Part shown: piece by piece, positions 1 to 10,249 of the stretch | Position numbering within the stretch: the first letter of the stretch is position 1 | Layout of the letters: the number at the start of each line of letters is the position of its first letter | Origin: Conus ventricosus | Taxonomy: Eukaryota > Mollusca > Gastropoda > Neogastropoda > Conidae | NCBI GenBank assembly: GCA_018398815.1 | Contig: CM031595.1 | Coordinates: 44,406,901-44,436,900, forward strand | Direction: 5' to 3' | Length of the DNA stretch: 30,000 nucleotides | Position numbers and translations under genes: made by a program | The notes under the pieces: model-generated | What the model was told of the DNA's origin: nothing | Seen by the model: the letters and a program-made list of their open reading frames with translations, nothing else | Database searches by the model: none

Positions 1-375
1 TCTTTCTCTCTCCCTTCCTCCTTCTCTTGCTCCCTCCCTTCTCTGTCTCTCTGTCTTTGTCTCTGACTCTCTCTGTTTCTCTCTGTCAATCTCCCCCCCC
101 CCCCCTCGCTCTCTCACTCTGTCTCTGTGTCTGTCTGCTGTCTGTCTGTTTCTCTCACTCTTCTTCTCTCCCCCCCCCCCCCCCCCCCCCCCCCTCTATC
201 TCCCAAACAATATGTACTGATAAATTCTCTCTGTCTTTCGCTGTCTCTCTCTGTCTCTGTCTGTCTTGTCTGTCGTCGTCTGTCTGTCTCTTCTCTCTCT
301 CTCTCTCTCTCTCCTGCTCTTTTGTTGGGCTTTTCCGTTATGTCAGTCTGTCTGTATCTCCGTCTGCCTCTCGCT
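1..375. repeat. Pyrimidine-rich (CT)n/(C)n simple-sequence tract
   Basis: Nearly pure C/T on the + strand, built from imperfect CTCT, CTGT and TCTG runs with an uninterrupted run of 25 C at 170-194. All reading frames across it encode only S/L/C/P-rich low-complexity peptides, so I do not treat them as genes. The C run is long enough to be length-variable or poorly sequenced. Confidence 0.9.
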
Positions 376-1118
376 GCTCATGATAAAGGCAGGTCACGCA
401 CTCACGACGCACGCGCGTGGCCGAGTGCGAATGAGAGTGGAAGAAGCTCATTGCCTCTGACCGAAGTGGAGAGCAGGTTTGGCTTTTTCTTTTTTTTTTT
501 TTTTAGTTGTTGTTGTGGGGAGCTTTTTTATCCCTTTGTGTTTGCTCACTTTTTTTGTTGCGGTTTGTGTTGTTGATGCTAATGTCCTCCGTGTTTTCTT
601 CCCCTGGCCCTTCGCGAACTGACGGCCGAGGCTGCTGCTGCTGCTGCTGCTGCTGCTGTGCTGCTGCTGTTGCGGCAAGCTCGCCTCTCGGTTTATTTAG
701 ATTACGTGTGTGGTGTAGCGCTTTTTTTTTCAACTGTTCCTGGCTGCCTCTCTTTTCTTGTATACCCCTCCCCCCCCCCCCTTCTAACCCCTCTATTCAC
801 TCATGCTCCTTTCCCCATCTTTTCTCCTACCCTTCTATTGTCAGCTTTCTCATGTCTCTTCCTTCGCTTCTTCTTGTTTTCACCCTTCAAGCTTCTCTTT
901 CTCCTCCTTCATCCCCCTTCTCCTCTTCCTCCTCCTCTTCTTTCTCCCTCCATGCAGATTCGTTTCCTTTGGTTCTTTTTCTGTTTGTTTGTTTTCCGGT
1001 ATCTTTTTGTCTGTCTCCCACGTTCAATTAAAAGAAAAACAGCATTCATTTGTCGGTTTATTCTGTCTCCTACTTCTTTCGGTTCCTCCCATAGTCTGCT
1101 CAGACATGTGTATATTAT
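376..1118. other. Gene-free stretch with (CTG)n and pyrimidine tracts
   Basis: It holds a T run at 490-504, a short trinucleotide (CTG)n at about 630-672 with one interruption, and CCT/TTC-rich polypyrimidine at about 740-960. No coding, RNA or transposon signature is recognised. Confidence 0.75.
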
Positions 1119-1138
1119 TAGAGAGAGAGAGAGAGAGG

Positions 1139-1186
<48 letters not shown>
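1119..1186. repeat. (GA)n microsatellite
   Basis: Nearly perfect GA dinucleotide run with one GGGAG interruption near 1137-1142. It runs directly into the AACAG pentanucleotide array, giving a compound microsatellite. Confidence 0.95.
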
Positions 1187-1187
<1 letters not shown>

Positions 1188-1385
1188 CAGAACAGAACAG
1201 AACAGAACAGAACAGAACAGAACAGAACAGAACAGAACAGAACAGAATTTTATTCAAAAAAGGCCAAAGCCCCATTTGAAGGGGTGTGAACAATGACAAT
1301 GAATATATGATACAAATGCGAATGAAACTGTCATCCCAAAATAAGCTTGAGAACTAGGTCAAATGCAAGACTGAAAACAGTTTAC
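1187..1385 (-). mobile_element. Probable LINE 3' end with (AACAG)n tail, 5'-truncated
   Basis: Read on the minus strand, this is a non-repetitive segment containing a short dyad (CCCC TTCAAAT GGGG, near 1270-1284), then an AATAAA signal (complement of 1249-1254), then eleven copies of the TTCTG pentamer (complement of 1191-1245). A stem-loop, AATAAA and a microsatellite tail in that order is the usual 3' end of a 5'-truncated non-LTR retrotransposon of the CR1/L2/RTE kind. No reverse transcriptase is present. The 5' limit (near 1385) is approximate and no clean target-site duplication is visible, because both flanks are (GA)n. It could instead be a unique segment beside a pentamer microsatellite. 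Confidence 0.55.
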
Positions 1386-1395
1386 CAACTTTAAA

Positions 1396-1410
1396 AGAGA
1401 GAGAGAGAGA

Positions 1411-1476
<66 letters not shown>
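1396..1476. repeat. (GA)n microsatellite
   Basis: About 80 bases of GA dinucleotide with one G insertion near 1413. It abuts the presumed 5' limit of the LINE-like fragment. Confidence 0.95.
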
Positions 1477-1478
<2 letters not shown>

Positions 1479-1867
1479 ACTCACATTGGGCTTGAGAGCA
1501 TTGTACTCTTATTCATTGATTCCCTCTTGTTTCTTCCTTCCTTCCTTCAATCACAAGACTCTTCTTATTTCCCAGTGATTTCTGTCCGTCATTAGCATCT
1601 TTCCTGTGACGTACATGGACAACAATACCACTCGTCAGAGAAACAACAACCACAACCCGATACTGAAGATGGCACGGGGCTGTGAAAGGAGGGAGGCAGA
1701 GGAGGGAGGGGGGGGGGGGAGTTGAGGGAGGCGCGCGCGTGTGTGTGTGTGTGTGGTTGGTTGATTGTGATCCTGTTAGGGTCAATGAAGAAAATGAACT
1801 CGATCATTCCCCAGGGCTTGACTGGCCAGAAAACAAGAGGAAATGCGCACTGACATGCATCTGCTTC
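1477..1867. other. Short unique spacer with G-rich and (GT)n runs
   Basis: Non-repetitive sequence interrupted by a purine-rich G run around 1686-1725 and a GCGCGC(GT)n run at about 1733-1754. Overlapping reading frames are low complexity, and no gene is recognised. Confidence 0.7.
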
Positions 1868-1931
<64 letters not shown>

Positions 1932-1937
1932 CTCTCT

Positions 1938-2000
<63 letters not shown>

Positions 2001-2031
2001 CCTCTCTCTCTCTCACACACACAACACACAC

Positions 2032-2074
<43 letters not shown>

Positions 2075-2204
2075 CCACACCACCATCTCTCTCTCCTCTC
2101 TCTCTCTCTCCTCTCTCTCTCCTCTCTCCTCCTCACATACCACACACACACCCACACATCACACACACTAACCACGCCACACAACACACTCACACCTACA
2201 CACA

Positions 2205-2236
<32 letters not shown>

Positions 2237-2345
2237 CACACACACACACACACACTACTCCTTACACACACACACACACACACCACACACAATGCGCTTA
2301 CTCATCACAAACAACACACCACACCACACACAAAACACACAACCA

Positions 2346-2391
<46 letters not shown>
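1868..2391. repeat. Compound (CT)n/(CA)n microsatellite block
   Basis: Alternating blocks: CT at about 1868-1938, CA at 1939-1996, CT at 1997-2015, CA at 2016-2072, CT at 2073-2137, then CA with many single-base interruptions up to the first core of the composite satellite. The degenerate CA section at 2138-2391 looks like an older, decaying part of the same tract that forms the satellite linkers. Confidence 0.93.
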
Positions 2392-2393
<2 letters not shown>

Positions 2394-2499
2394 GGTGTTC
2401 GTGTACTCATGGCTCACGAAAGAGCAGACACATTCGCGTGGTCACCAGCACTACGTTCCGAAAGGTAGTCAAGTTCATGAATGGTGCAAGCTCACCCTT

Positions 2500-2555
<56 letters not shown>

Positions 2556-2671
2556 ACACAGACACACAAGGTGTTCGGTGTACTCATGGCTCACGAAAGA
2601 GCAGACACATTCGCGTGGTCACCAGCACGTTCCGAAAGGTAGTCAAGTTCATGAAGGGTGCAAGCTCACCC

Positions 2672-2743
<72 letters not shown>

Positions 2744-2847
2744 TTCGGTGTACTCATGGCTCACGAAAGAGCAGACACATTCGCGTGGTCACCAGCACGT
2801 TCCGAAAGGTAGTCAAGTTCATGAAGGGTGCAAGCTCACCCTTTACA

Positions 2848-2913
<66 letters not shown>

Positions 2914-3015
2914 GGTGTTCGGTGTACTCATGGCTCACGAAAGAGCAGACACATTCGCGTGGTCACCAGCACGTTCCGAAAGGTAGTCAAGTTCATGAAG
3001 GGTGCAAGCTCACCC

Positions 3016-3090
<75 letters not shown>

Positions 3091-3192
3091 GGTGTTCGGT
3101 GTACTCATGGCTCACGAAAGAGCAGACACATTCGCGTGGTCACCAGCACGTTCCGAAAGGTAGTCAAGTTCATGAAGGGTGCAAGCTCACCC

Positions 3193-3265
<73 letters not shown>

Positions 3266-3367
3266 GGTGTTCGGTGTACTCATGGCTCACGAAAGAGCAG
3301 ACACATTCGCGTGGTCACCAGCACGTTCCGAAAGGTAGTCAAGTTCATGAAGGGTGCAAGCTCACCC

Positions 3368-3446
<79 letters not shown>

Positions 3447-3548
3447 GGTGTTCGGTGTACTCATGGCTCACGAAAGAGCAGACACATTCGCGTGGTCACC
3501 AGCACGTTCCGAAAGGTAGTCAAGTTCATGAAGGGTGCAAGCTCACCC

Positions 3549-3608
<60 letters not shown>

Positions 3609-3730
3609 ACACACACCACACACAAGGTGTTCGGTGTACTCATGGCTCACGAAAGAGCAGACACATTCGCGTGGTCACCAGCACGTTCCGAAAGGTAGTC
3701 AAGTTCATGAAGGGTGCAAGCTCCCCCTTT
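2392..3730 (+). repeat. Composite satellite: eight 107-bp cores joined by (CA)n linkers
   Basis: The core begins AAGGTGTTCGGTGTACTC and ends GCAAGCTCACCCTTT. Copies lie at 2392-2500, 2568-2674, 2739-2844, 2912-3018, 3089-3195, 3264-3370, 3445-3551 and 3624-3730, with start-to-start spacing of 176, 171, 173, 177, 175, 181 and 179. Inner copies look identical apart from one base at the copy-3 edge. The first copy differs most: a missing G, an extra CTA-type insertion before CGTTCCG, and ATGG for AGGG. The last has CTCCCCC at its end and no following CA tract. Divergence at both array ends with uniform inner copies indicates recent homogenisation by unequal exchange. Long reading frames through it alternate Thr-His repeats with a core-encoded peptide, have no independent coding support, and are a by-product. 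Confidence 0.95.
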
Positions 3731-3744
3731 GTCTGTCTGTGGGG

Positions 3745-4125
3745 GCATTCATTCGTTTGGTCATCTTTTGCAAGTTCATCCATTCTTTCATTCGATTTAT
3801 TTATTCATTCGATCGTTCGTTTGTTTCAATCATTTGTTCGTTGTTTTTTTTTTTTTCCCATCTGATGACTTATTCATTCGTTAGCCGATTCATTTATGTT
3901 TTGAATGTTCTAGAGTGTGGATTGATTCACTAATTCTTTCATAAATTCCTTCGTTTGTTCGTTCATTAATTTGTGCATTCGTTCTATTTGTTCATTCGTT
4001 CTTTTTCGTTGATTCATTCAGCGTGCATTCTCTCGTTCTTTCATTGGTTTGGTTGTTCATTCGTTCATCGGTTAGTTCGTTCTTTCACTGAGCGTTTGTT
4101 CCCGGGCCATAGTTGGTCCTTTGTC
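3745..4125. repeat. Cryptic tetranucleotide region (TTCATTCG-like)
   Basis: Degenerate mixture of TTCA, TTCG, TTTG and TTGA tetramers, for example repeated CATTCGTTC-type words, with a T run at 3844-3856. It looks like an old TTCR tetranucleotide microsatellite that has decayed. The +1 frames read as F/S/R/I-rich peptides and are not genes. Confidence 0.8.
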
Positions 4126-5703
4126 GTTCCCTCATTCTTCCCTTCAGGTATTGATCCCTGCCTCGCAGGCCGTGACAGAACGGCAGTAGTTTTCAGACAG
4201 CCTGTCAAAGTTCCCTCCATCAAGTAATGCACTGCAATTGATATTATGGACTTCTATTCTCACTGGGCAGGGTGGTGCTGGGGGGAGGAGGAGGAAAAGG
4301 GAGGGGGCGGCCAGAGACTGACGTCAATGCTTACCCCATTATCCATCTTTTCTTCCCTCTCCTCGCGCCTCCTCCCTCCTCCCCCCTTCCTCCTTTCCAA
4401 TACAGTGTCCGATTTCGTCATAGCGCGTTAAAGGTTCAGACATACGAAGCGTCGTTGCGCCCGCACTGTTGAGGGCTTTAACTGGTGACTGTGGTGGAGG
4501 CCACCTGATCGCCTAATGCCCTGAAGGGTCGAGAAGGACGCTCAGTTGGTGTCTCAGTACCCGCATATCTGAAACCGCTGAGGGTTTTTAGTTTCAAACT
4601 GCCCGTTTCTGGAAACTACAGCCCGTAAGGGAGGAGTCCGCCCCCCCCCCCCCCCCCCCCCCTCCCCGATCAATAAGTGTGAGTCTTAAAAATGATTACC
4701 CTCATTCTTCAAATCAATCAGCGCCAGCGTTTCGTGTTTGTGTGTGGTGTGCGTGCGTGCGTGCGTGCGTGCATGCGAGCCTGCGTGTTGTAGGTTAAAG
4801 TTTAAAATCCGAAAGTCCCGTAACCGAATGACGTATCAGACTGTGTGATTCATCGCAGCGACAGAATTGAAGATCTGACGCAGCCAGTGAAACGGAAGAA
4901 GAGTGGCTGTAGGGCAGTGAACTGTTCAGTGAAACTTTCGAACTGATTGCTGGTTCGCCGTCTTTCAGGCACAGTATTATAGAAGACGGAGCCCACCCTT
5001 TTCTCCCGTAGCGTTAACTGAACTGATTTATATACCCATTTACTCTCAGATAGACCGGAGAAGATTTTCAGCCTGTTCAGATCCGAATCGACGACTGGTT
5101 CCAACCATCGTCGGGTCCGTCCGCAACCAAACGTTTTCTTCTTCTTCTTCTTCTTCTTCTTCCTAAAATACTGGTTCACTAAAAAACGAGTGGCCTGTTA
5201 AAAAGTAAAATAAAATAACATAAAATAGTGCGACTCAGATTGTTGGCCCCTGGAGCAAATTTGGCAACAAGGGGTCGCACTCGATATTCACTCGATATTT
5301 ATCCGTCTGCTATTGCGGAGACATGAATTTACCTCGTTTTAACTTTTTTTCTTGAAAAAATGAAAATTAGGGAAACTACCCTGAAGGAAAGTGTGGAAGA
5401 TGTTTTCCATGAGAGGAAATGTCTAGAAATGAAAACGTAGTGGCAGAGAAAGCGCCCCCAGGAAGGCGCTACGCTCTGCACAGATCAGTCTGGCCACAAG
5501 ATCCTAGTGCACATAAAGAATGTGCACCAGTAGGAATCGCCACAGAGAGACTCTTTAGTGCACATCTTTCGTGCACATCTGTCGACACTGATGGACGAAA
5601 CGCCATCACCAGTCTGACATAGCAGAAATAATGGGCACCGCAATGAGACCGAGGAGAGGAGGAATGGTGGGAGAAGGAAGCCCGGGAGAGGTGAGGGCGG
5701 GAA
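4126..5703. other. Mostly unique sequence, no gene recognised
   Basis: Contains a run of 22 C at 4641-4662, a (GTGC)n stretch at about 4746-4775 and a (CTT)n run at about 5135-5162. A minus-strand frame at 4850-5179 (109 residues) starts in the CTT-encoded poly-lysine; its remaining 90 residues match no family I recognise and there is no splice or promoter support. Confidence 0.6.

Positions 5704-5737
<34 letters not shown>
5704..5737 (+). repeat. Run of 34 consecutive G
   Basis: Uninterrupted G homopolymer inside a purine-rich stretch, the longest mononucleotide run in the window. It is able to form G-quadruplex or triplex structures and its true length is doubtful because such runs sequence poorly. 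Confidence 0.9.
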
Positions 5738-5738
<1 letters not shown>

Positions 5739-7032
5739 AGAAGAAGGGCAGAGAGTCAGACAGTTTGGGTGTTGAAGGAAGCATGTCTGGCGGCAGACAT
5801 CAGAGCCAGGGATGGACAAGAGCGCGATGAGCTGGCCGTGGTTGCTAGCTCGTGGGGGTTCCATCCTGGAGACTGTGGGATCGAATCTCGGCGGTATGAA
5901 GGTTGGACTGAACATGGAGGTTTTATTTTCGGTTTCTTAGGTCAAAGAATATGCTGCACCTTAACTGTTTATTAATGTGTATCTGCTCACTAACGATACT
6001 AGTAAAACTGTTTTTCAAAACATTCCATGTCATAGGTGGGTGATGGCGACACCATTTATCATCCTTCCGCTTCAGCTGGAATGAAACGATTTATAGCGGT
6101 CTAACGAGGGAGTTCGGTTGTTGGAGGTATAATCGCGAAAGACTGTGAGATGTTGGTAATGGTGATGAAATGTTTTAAACGGTCTTACTGTGAACACAGG
6201 CAAAAGCCAGTTTTCACAGATGTATCGATGTTTATCCTGTTGCCCCTTTGTGATGGATTTTGATCTTGTACACATGTTGAATGACCACTTTGCTGCAAAG
6301 AGTCAATGCGAAAGAACCATGAAAACTACGTGGAACACAGCGGGCTGTAGTCCTGAACAAAGAGCGCACGCAGTAGTCGCTTTTTACGAATCTGTCAACG
6401 TTCATCCCAGTCGTTTTGGCTTAACAGTTGGGGGAGGTTTGGTGGGGATGGGGGTCGGGAAGTACTGCTTTTTCACTGCCTCCTACAGATCGCCAACCAA
6501 CATTACCCCGTCCAGGATTAACCTTTACTTCTCAACTCGCTTTCCGCGTTAAGGACTGGCTTCTCGGATAAGACAGTGACAAAACGTGGCAGACGAAGAT
6601 GAGATCCGAAGAGCACCAAAGGGCCCTGCTCAGCTGAACCAGCCAGCCAGCCAGCCAGCCCGCCCGCCCGCCGGATGGACCGGGCCCACTGTTGTCACTG
6701 GCAGAGAACTGTGTGGATTGATACAGCCTGGAAAGCTAAGCAAACAAAGGGCAGTTCACACGATCGATTTTGGACTAGGTTGACGAGGAGAGGAGGAGAG
6801 GGAGAAGAGACGAGCGTTGGGTGGGGTGCGGGTGGTGATCGAAGGAAGAGGAGACGACCGGTATAGTTGGGGGGGGGGGGGGGGGGGAGAGGGGGGGGGG
6901 GGGGGGGCGGGCTTGGCTCGGCTGGATCGAGAAGGATGCGAGTCAGTGGTGGCATTGTTTGTTTGGCTGTCGTGTCCCTGCTTAGCCTGCCAGCCTTTCA
7001 GCACGAAACCGGGTTAAGGCAGACAAACAAAT
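5738..7032. other. Unique sequence with G-rich and CAGC/CCGC simple runs, no gene recognised
   Basis: Around 6645-6675 there is a tetranucleotide run of CAGC turning into CCGC. At 6869-6907 two G runs (19 and 17) are separated by AGA. A + strand frame at 6190-6552 (120 residues) is the least repetitive reading frame here, but I recognise no domain and its composition is unremarkable. Near 5878-5889 the word GGATCGAATCTC resembles a degraded tRNA-type B box, which may be a SINE relic. Confidence 0.55.
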
Positions 7033-7250
7033 GATTCTGTCCTCGAGAGAGAATTCAGTGGTTCCAATATTAGACAGACATCAAACGATTCTGTCCACAA
7101 GAAAGAATTCGATAGACCCAATATCAGGCCGACAACAGATGATTCTGTCAACAAGAGAAAACTCAGTGGAGCCAACGTTGGACAAAATAATTCTGTCCGT
7201 AAGAAAGAATTGGATTGTTGAAATATCATGAAAAAGAAGGTTCTGACTAC
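7033..7250 (+). repeat. Degenerate tandem repeat, about 54-bp period
   Basis: The word GATTCTGTC followed by ACAAGARAGAATTC-like sequence recurs at 7033, 7087, 7141, 7189 and, most diverged, 7239. Spacings are 54, 54, 48 and about 50. Copies share the start but diverge in the middle. A period divisible by three yields repeated peptides in the minus frame at 7014-7229, but the 48-bp spacing and lack of other coding signal argue against a gene. Confidence 0.8.
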
Positions 7251-7292
7251 AAGAGGATGTTCAATATCTAAGTCCCAGTATTACCCAGTTCT

Positions 7293-7495
7293 TACTCCTC
7301 CTCCTCCTCTTCCTCCTCCTCCTCCTCCTCTTCTTCTTCTTCTTGATACTGATAGTAGTAGTAGTAGTAGTAGTAGTAGTAATAACAGTAGTAGTATAGC
7401 AGTAGTTGTAGTAGTAGTGATAGTGGTGGTAGTAGCGGTATTAGTGGTAATATTCAAGGTGTTAGATATACTCACTCTGTCGTCTCTCTCCTTCT

Positions 7496-7575
<80 letters not shown>
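7293..7575. repeat. Trinucleotide (CTC/CTT)n, (GTA)n and dinucleotide (CT)n cluster
   Basis: CTC/CTT triplets at about 7293-7344, AGT/GTA triplets with interruptions at about 7350-7450, and a long (CT)n tract at about 7496-7573. Three unrelated simple repeats lie within 280 bases. Confidence 0.92.
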
Positions 7576-7576
<1 letters not shown>

Positions 7577-9097
7577 ACTGTGCCAAATCATTTAATCATG
7601 TCAATGATTAATGTCGTAATGACGGAAGGTTGTGAACCGTTTTCTGACACCGATATTTTATTATTCGGAGATAATTGAGCAGTCGGTGAACACAGCTGGT
7701 TTGGAAAATTATCTTTTTTTCACGGTTGAAAGGCTCTTCTTATGCATCGCCCTGTCAGATTTTTCAGCTAAGTGATTCGTCGCACTGGAATTCCAGTCAT
7801 CTTCGCTTCCACAGCTTGGCCAATGCTGTTGCATTCGTCAGAAACACGGCATCAGGGGGTAATATTCAGCCTTCTACATGGGACACGCGTGTCACAATGA
7901 ACCATTTCAAAGGCTGGAAAAATTAACATAATTCAGTGGAATTCAGTGATCATTTTAGTTAGCATGAGATCAGACTGTGTACTTATCCTTTTGAGCAGAA
8001 ATTGAAAACAAACAAACAAAACGAAAAACAAAAGAAAAGAAAACTTCGAACAAGGTTGAATCAGTGCAAATGGCAGTCCTCAATGAACGAGGTTGAATCA
8101 GTGCAAATGGCAGTCCTCAATGAAGTTTGGTGTAAACCAAAAGGAAAACGATAATAATACATGCTGGTTCTGTAGACGTACACGTTTAAGACTCATACAG
8201 AAGCAGTTCACACTCTACACATCCTTATAGATGAGTGCTCACAGTCCAATAATTCAGATTAACCTTGCACACACTGACTTGAACTAAAAGAAAAGCTCAC
8301 CCGGAGCTTATTTATTCAGTTTGTGACATTGTGGGCTAAACAGTTTGCAGCGAACAAGAAGAAACTCTTGGCAAGTTGGAGTGGATTTAGCAAAGGAAGG
8401 GGATGAGCGACCAAGTGAGGGCTAATTTGGTATCTTCTTTGATGGTGTTACATCCGTACCACAGTCTGCTATATTTTAGGCGTGGCGCTAAAATGTGAGT
8501 GTTCATTAATCTAAATGTTTTCATAATTTAAAAAAAAGGGAGAAGAAGGATTGATGTTGCCTTCTTCTTCCGCGGATGTGAGTTGCAGCACTTTGGCATC
8601 TTCCCAATTGCGTCACAAAATAGTATGACTGGACTTTCTCCGTAGCGTTGAAAGAAATTAACCACACTCCCGGAATCACAGGTTTAAAGCAACTTCCGGT
8701 GCTGTCTTCCTCGTCAAATTCATAATCTCAGGTAGGAGTTGTGAAGGCACTACTGGGGACTTTGGGATCATATCCAATCATCTGTTGAGGTTTTGTTTCT
8801 GTGTTTGTTTGTTCGTTCGTTTGTTTGTTTGTTTGTTTGTTTTCTCAGCCCTATGAAAATGAACGAAGTCGAGGCTTTTCCACTCCCTGATGTTGATCTC
8901 CTAGCTGTTTCAGTGATGGTGTGTGGTCTGTGAGCTGATCTTGAATCGTGTCCATACACCATTTCAGAGAGTTCAGTGTTTTGCGGTAACATCACACCTT
9001 CAGGATTTTTGAGTCTCTTTGAGATCTGAAGTCTGCGGGATTTGTCACTTTGTAGATAAGCAGGCAGAAGAGAAGGTAAACTATCTGGTAGACATAC
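7576..9097. other. Unique AT-moderate sequence, no gene recognised
   Basis: The only structure is a 37-bp duplication (annotated separately) and a TTTG/TTCG tetramer run at about 8802-8840. A + frame at 7726-7926 (66 residues) and a minus frame at 8768-8995 have no recognisable domain. I see no tRNA, LTR or transposon end. Confidence 0.6.
8048..8121 (+). repeat. 37-bp tandem duplication
   Basis: Two copies, 8048-8084 and 8085-8121, beginning GAACAAGGTTGAATCAGTGC and GAACGAGGTTGAATCAGTGC. They differ at one position (A to G at the fifth base), so the duplication is recent. Confidence 0.95.
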
Positions 9098-9198
9098 ATG
9101 TGCGTGCGTGCGTGCGCGCGTGCGTGCGCGCGCGTGCGTGTGCGTGCGTGTGCGTGTGTGTTGTGTGTGTGTGTGGTGTGTGTGGTGTGTGTGTGGTT
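9098..9198. repeat. (GTGC)n/(GT)n compound microsatellite
   Basis: TGCGTGCGCGCG-type alternating purine-pyrimidine sequence passing into interrupted (GT)n with GGTGTG breaks. It is a potential Z-DNA-forming stretch. Confidence 0.92.
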
Positions 9199-9265
9199 TT
9201 TCCAGTAAATAATGCAGGGAGAGCAGACTTTTAACATTCTGTAGAAATGAACTGGGTCACAGTCA

Positions 9266-9675
9266 TTCCAATCAGTGATAAGTGTTTTTGTTATAATACT
9301 TTTCCAGTCAGTGATAAGTGTGTTTGTTATTAATACTTTTCCAGTTAGTGATAAGTTTTTGTTATAATACTTTTCCATTAGTGATAAGTTTTTGTTATAT
9401 ATTTTCCAGTTAGTGATAAGTTTTGTGTTATAATACTTTTCAGTTAGTGATAAGTTTTTGTTATAATACTTTTCCAGTTAGTGATAAGTTTTTGTTATAA
9501 TACTTTTCCAGTTAGTGATAAGTTTTTGTTATAATACTTTTCCAGTTAGTGATAAGTTTTTTGTTATAATACTTTTCCAGTTAGTGATAAGTTTTTGTTA
9601 TAATACTTTTCCAGTTAGTGATAAGTTTTTGTTTTAATACTTTTCCAGTTAGTGATAAGTTTTTGTTATAATAGT
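9266..9675 (+). repeat. 34-bp AT-rich minisatellite, about 12 copies
   Basis: The unit reads approximately CAGTTAGTGATAAGTTTTTG then TTATAATACTTTTC. The marker word GTGATAAG recurs twelve times. The first two copies carry CAGTGATAAGTGT and are the most diverged. Inner copies are nearly identical, with one-base length changes in the T run and one TTTTAATAC variant. A minus frame starting at 9378 reads through the diverged left end and gives an apparent peptide repeat (LITDWK) that I regard as an artefact. Confidence 0.95.
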
Positions 9676-9835
9676 TTTGGTCAGTTGTGTTCTTACTGTT
9701 TGTGTGTTTTTCTTTATCTAATCCTCGCCATCTTCGCTTCCAACATTTTTTAAAATCTTCTTCTGGTCTTGGGTTTGGGTGTTGATTGTTACCCTCTTGT
9801 TTATTGATTTTTGAAGAAAAAAATCACTCGTTTTT

Positions 9836-9936
9836 GTTGTTGTTTGTTGTTGTTGTTGTTGTTGTTGTTGTCGTTGTTGTTGTGCTATTCTTCTTATTCT
9901 TCTTTATGATGAGGATGATGATGATGATCGTCGTCG

Positions 9937-9992
<56 letters not shown>

Positions 9993-10037
9993 TTCTTCTC
10001 TTCTTCTTCTTCTTCTTTCCAGTTGTGTCTGTGCAAG

Positions 10038-10109
<72 letters not shown>

Positions 10110-10162
10110 GTCTCTATCTGTGTGTCTGTCTCTCACTCTCTGTGTGTCTCTGTCTCTGTCTG

Positions 10163-10221
<59 letters not shown>

Positions 10222-10229
10222 TCTCTGTA
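9836..10229. repeat. (TTG)n, (ATC)n, (CTT)n and (CT)n cluster
   Basis: TTG triplets at about 9836-9886, GATGAT/ATCATC triplets at about 9908-9990 switching strand sense near 9930 (GATGATGATCGTCGTCGTCATCATC, a near-palindromic junction), CTT triplets at about 9990-10018, then (CT)n tracts at about 10041-10106 and 10165-10229 joined by CTGTCT words. Confidence 0.92.
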
Positions 10230-10249
10230 TTTTTCCCCTTTTTGAATTC

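Noticed and set aside
1843..3519. Longest open frame in the window (558 residues, + strand)
   Set aside because: It consists of Thr-His runs from (CA)n and repeated peptides from the 107-bp satellite core. The open frame is explained by the repeat, with no start context, domain or splice support.
4319..4326. TGACGTCA octamer as a promoter element (also at 11016-11023)
   Set aside because: An isolated 8-bp palindrome with no TATA, initiator or gene nearby; finding one or two in 30 kb is close to chance.
4850..5179. 109-residue minus-strand frame with an N-terminal poly-lysine
   Set aside because: The lysine run is the (CTT)n microsatellite, the remainder matches no family I know, and nothing around it suggests a gene.
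6190..6552. 120-residue + strand frame of ordinary composition
   Set aside because: No recognisable domain or flanking splice/promoter signal; length is within expectation for random frames in 30 kb.
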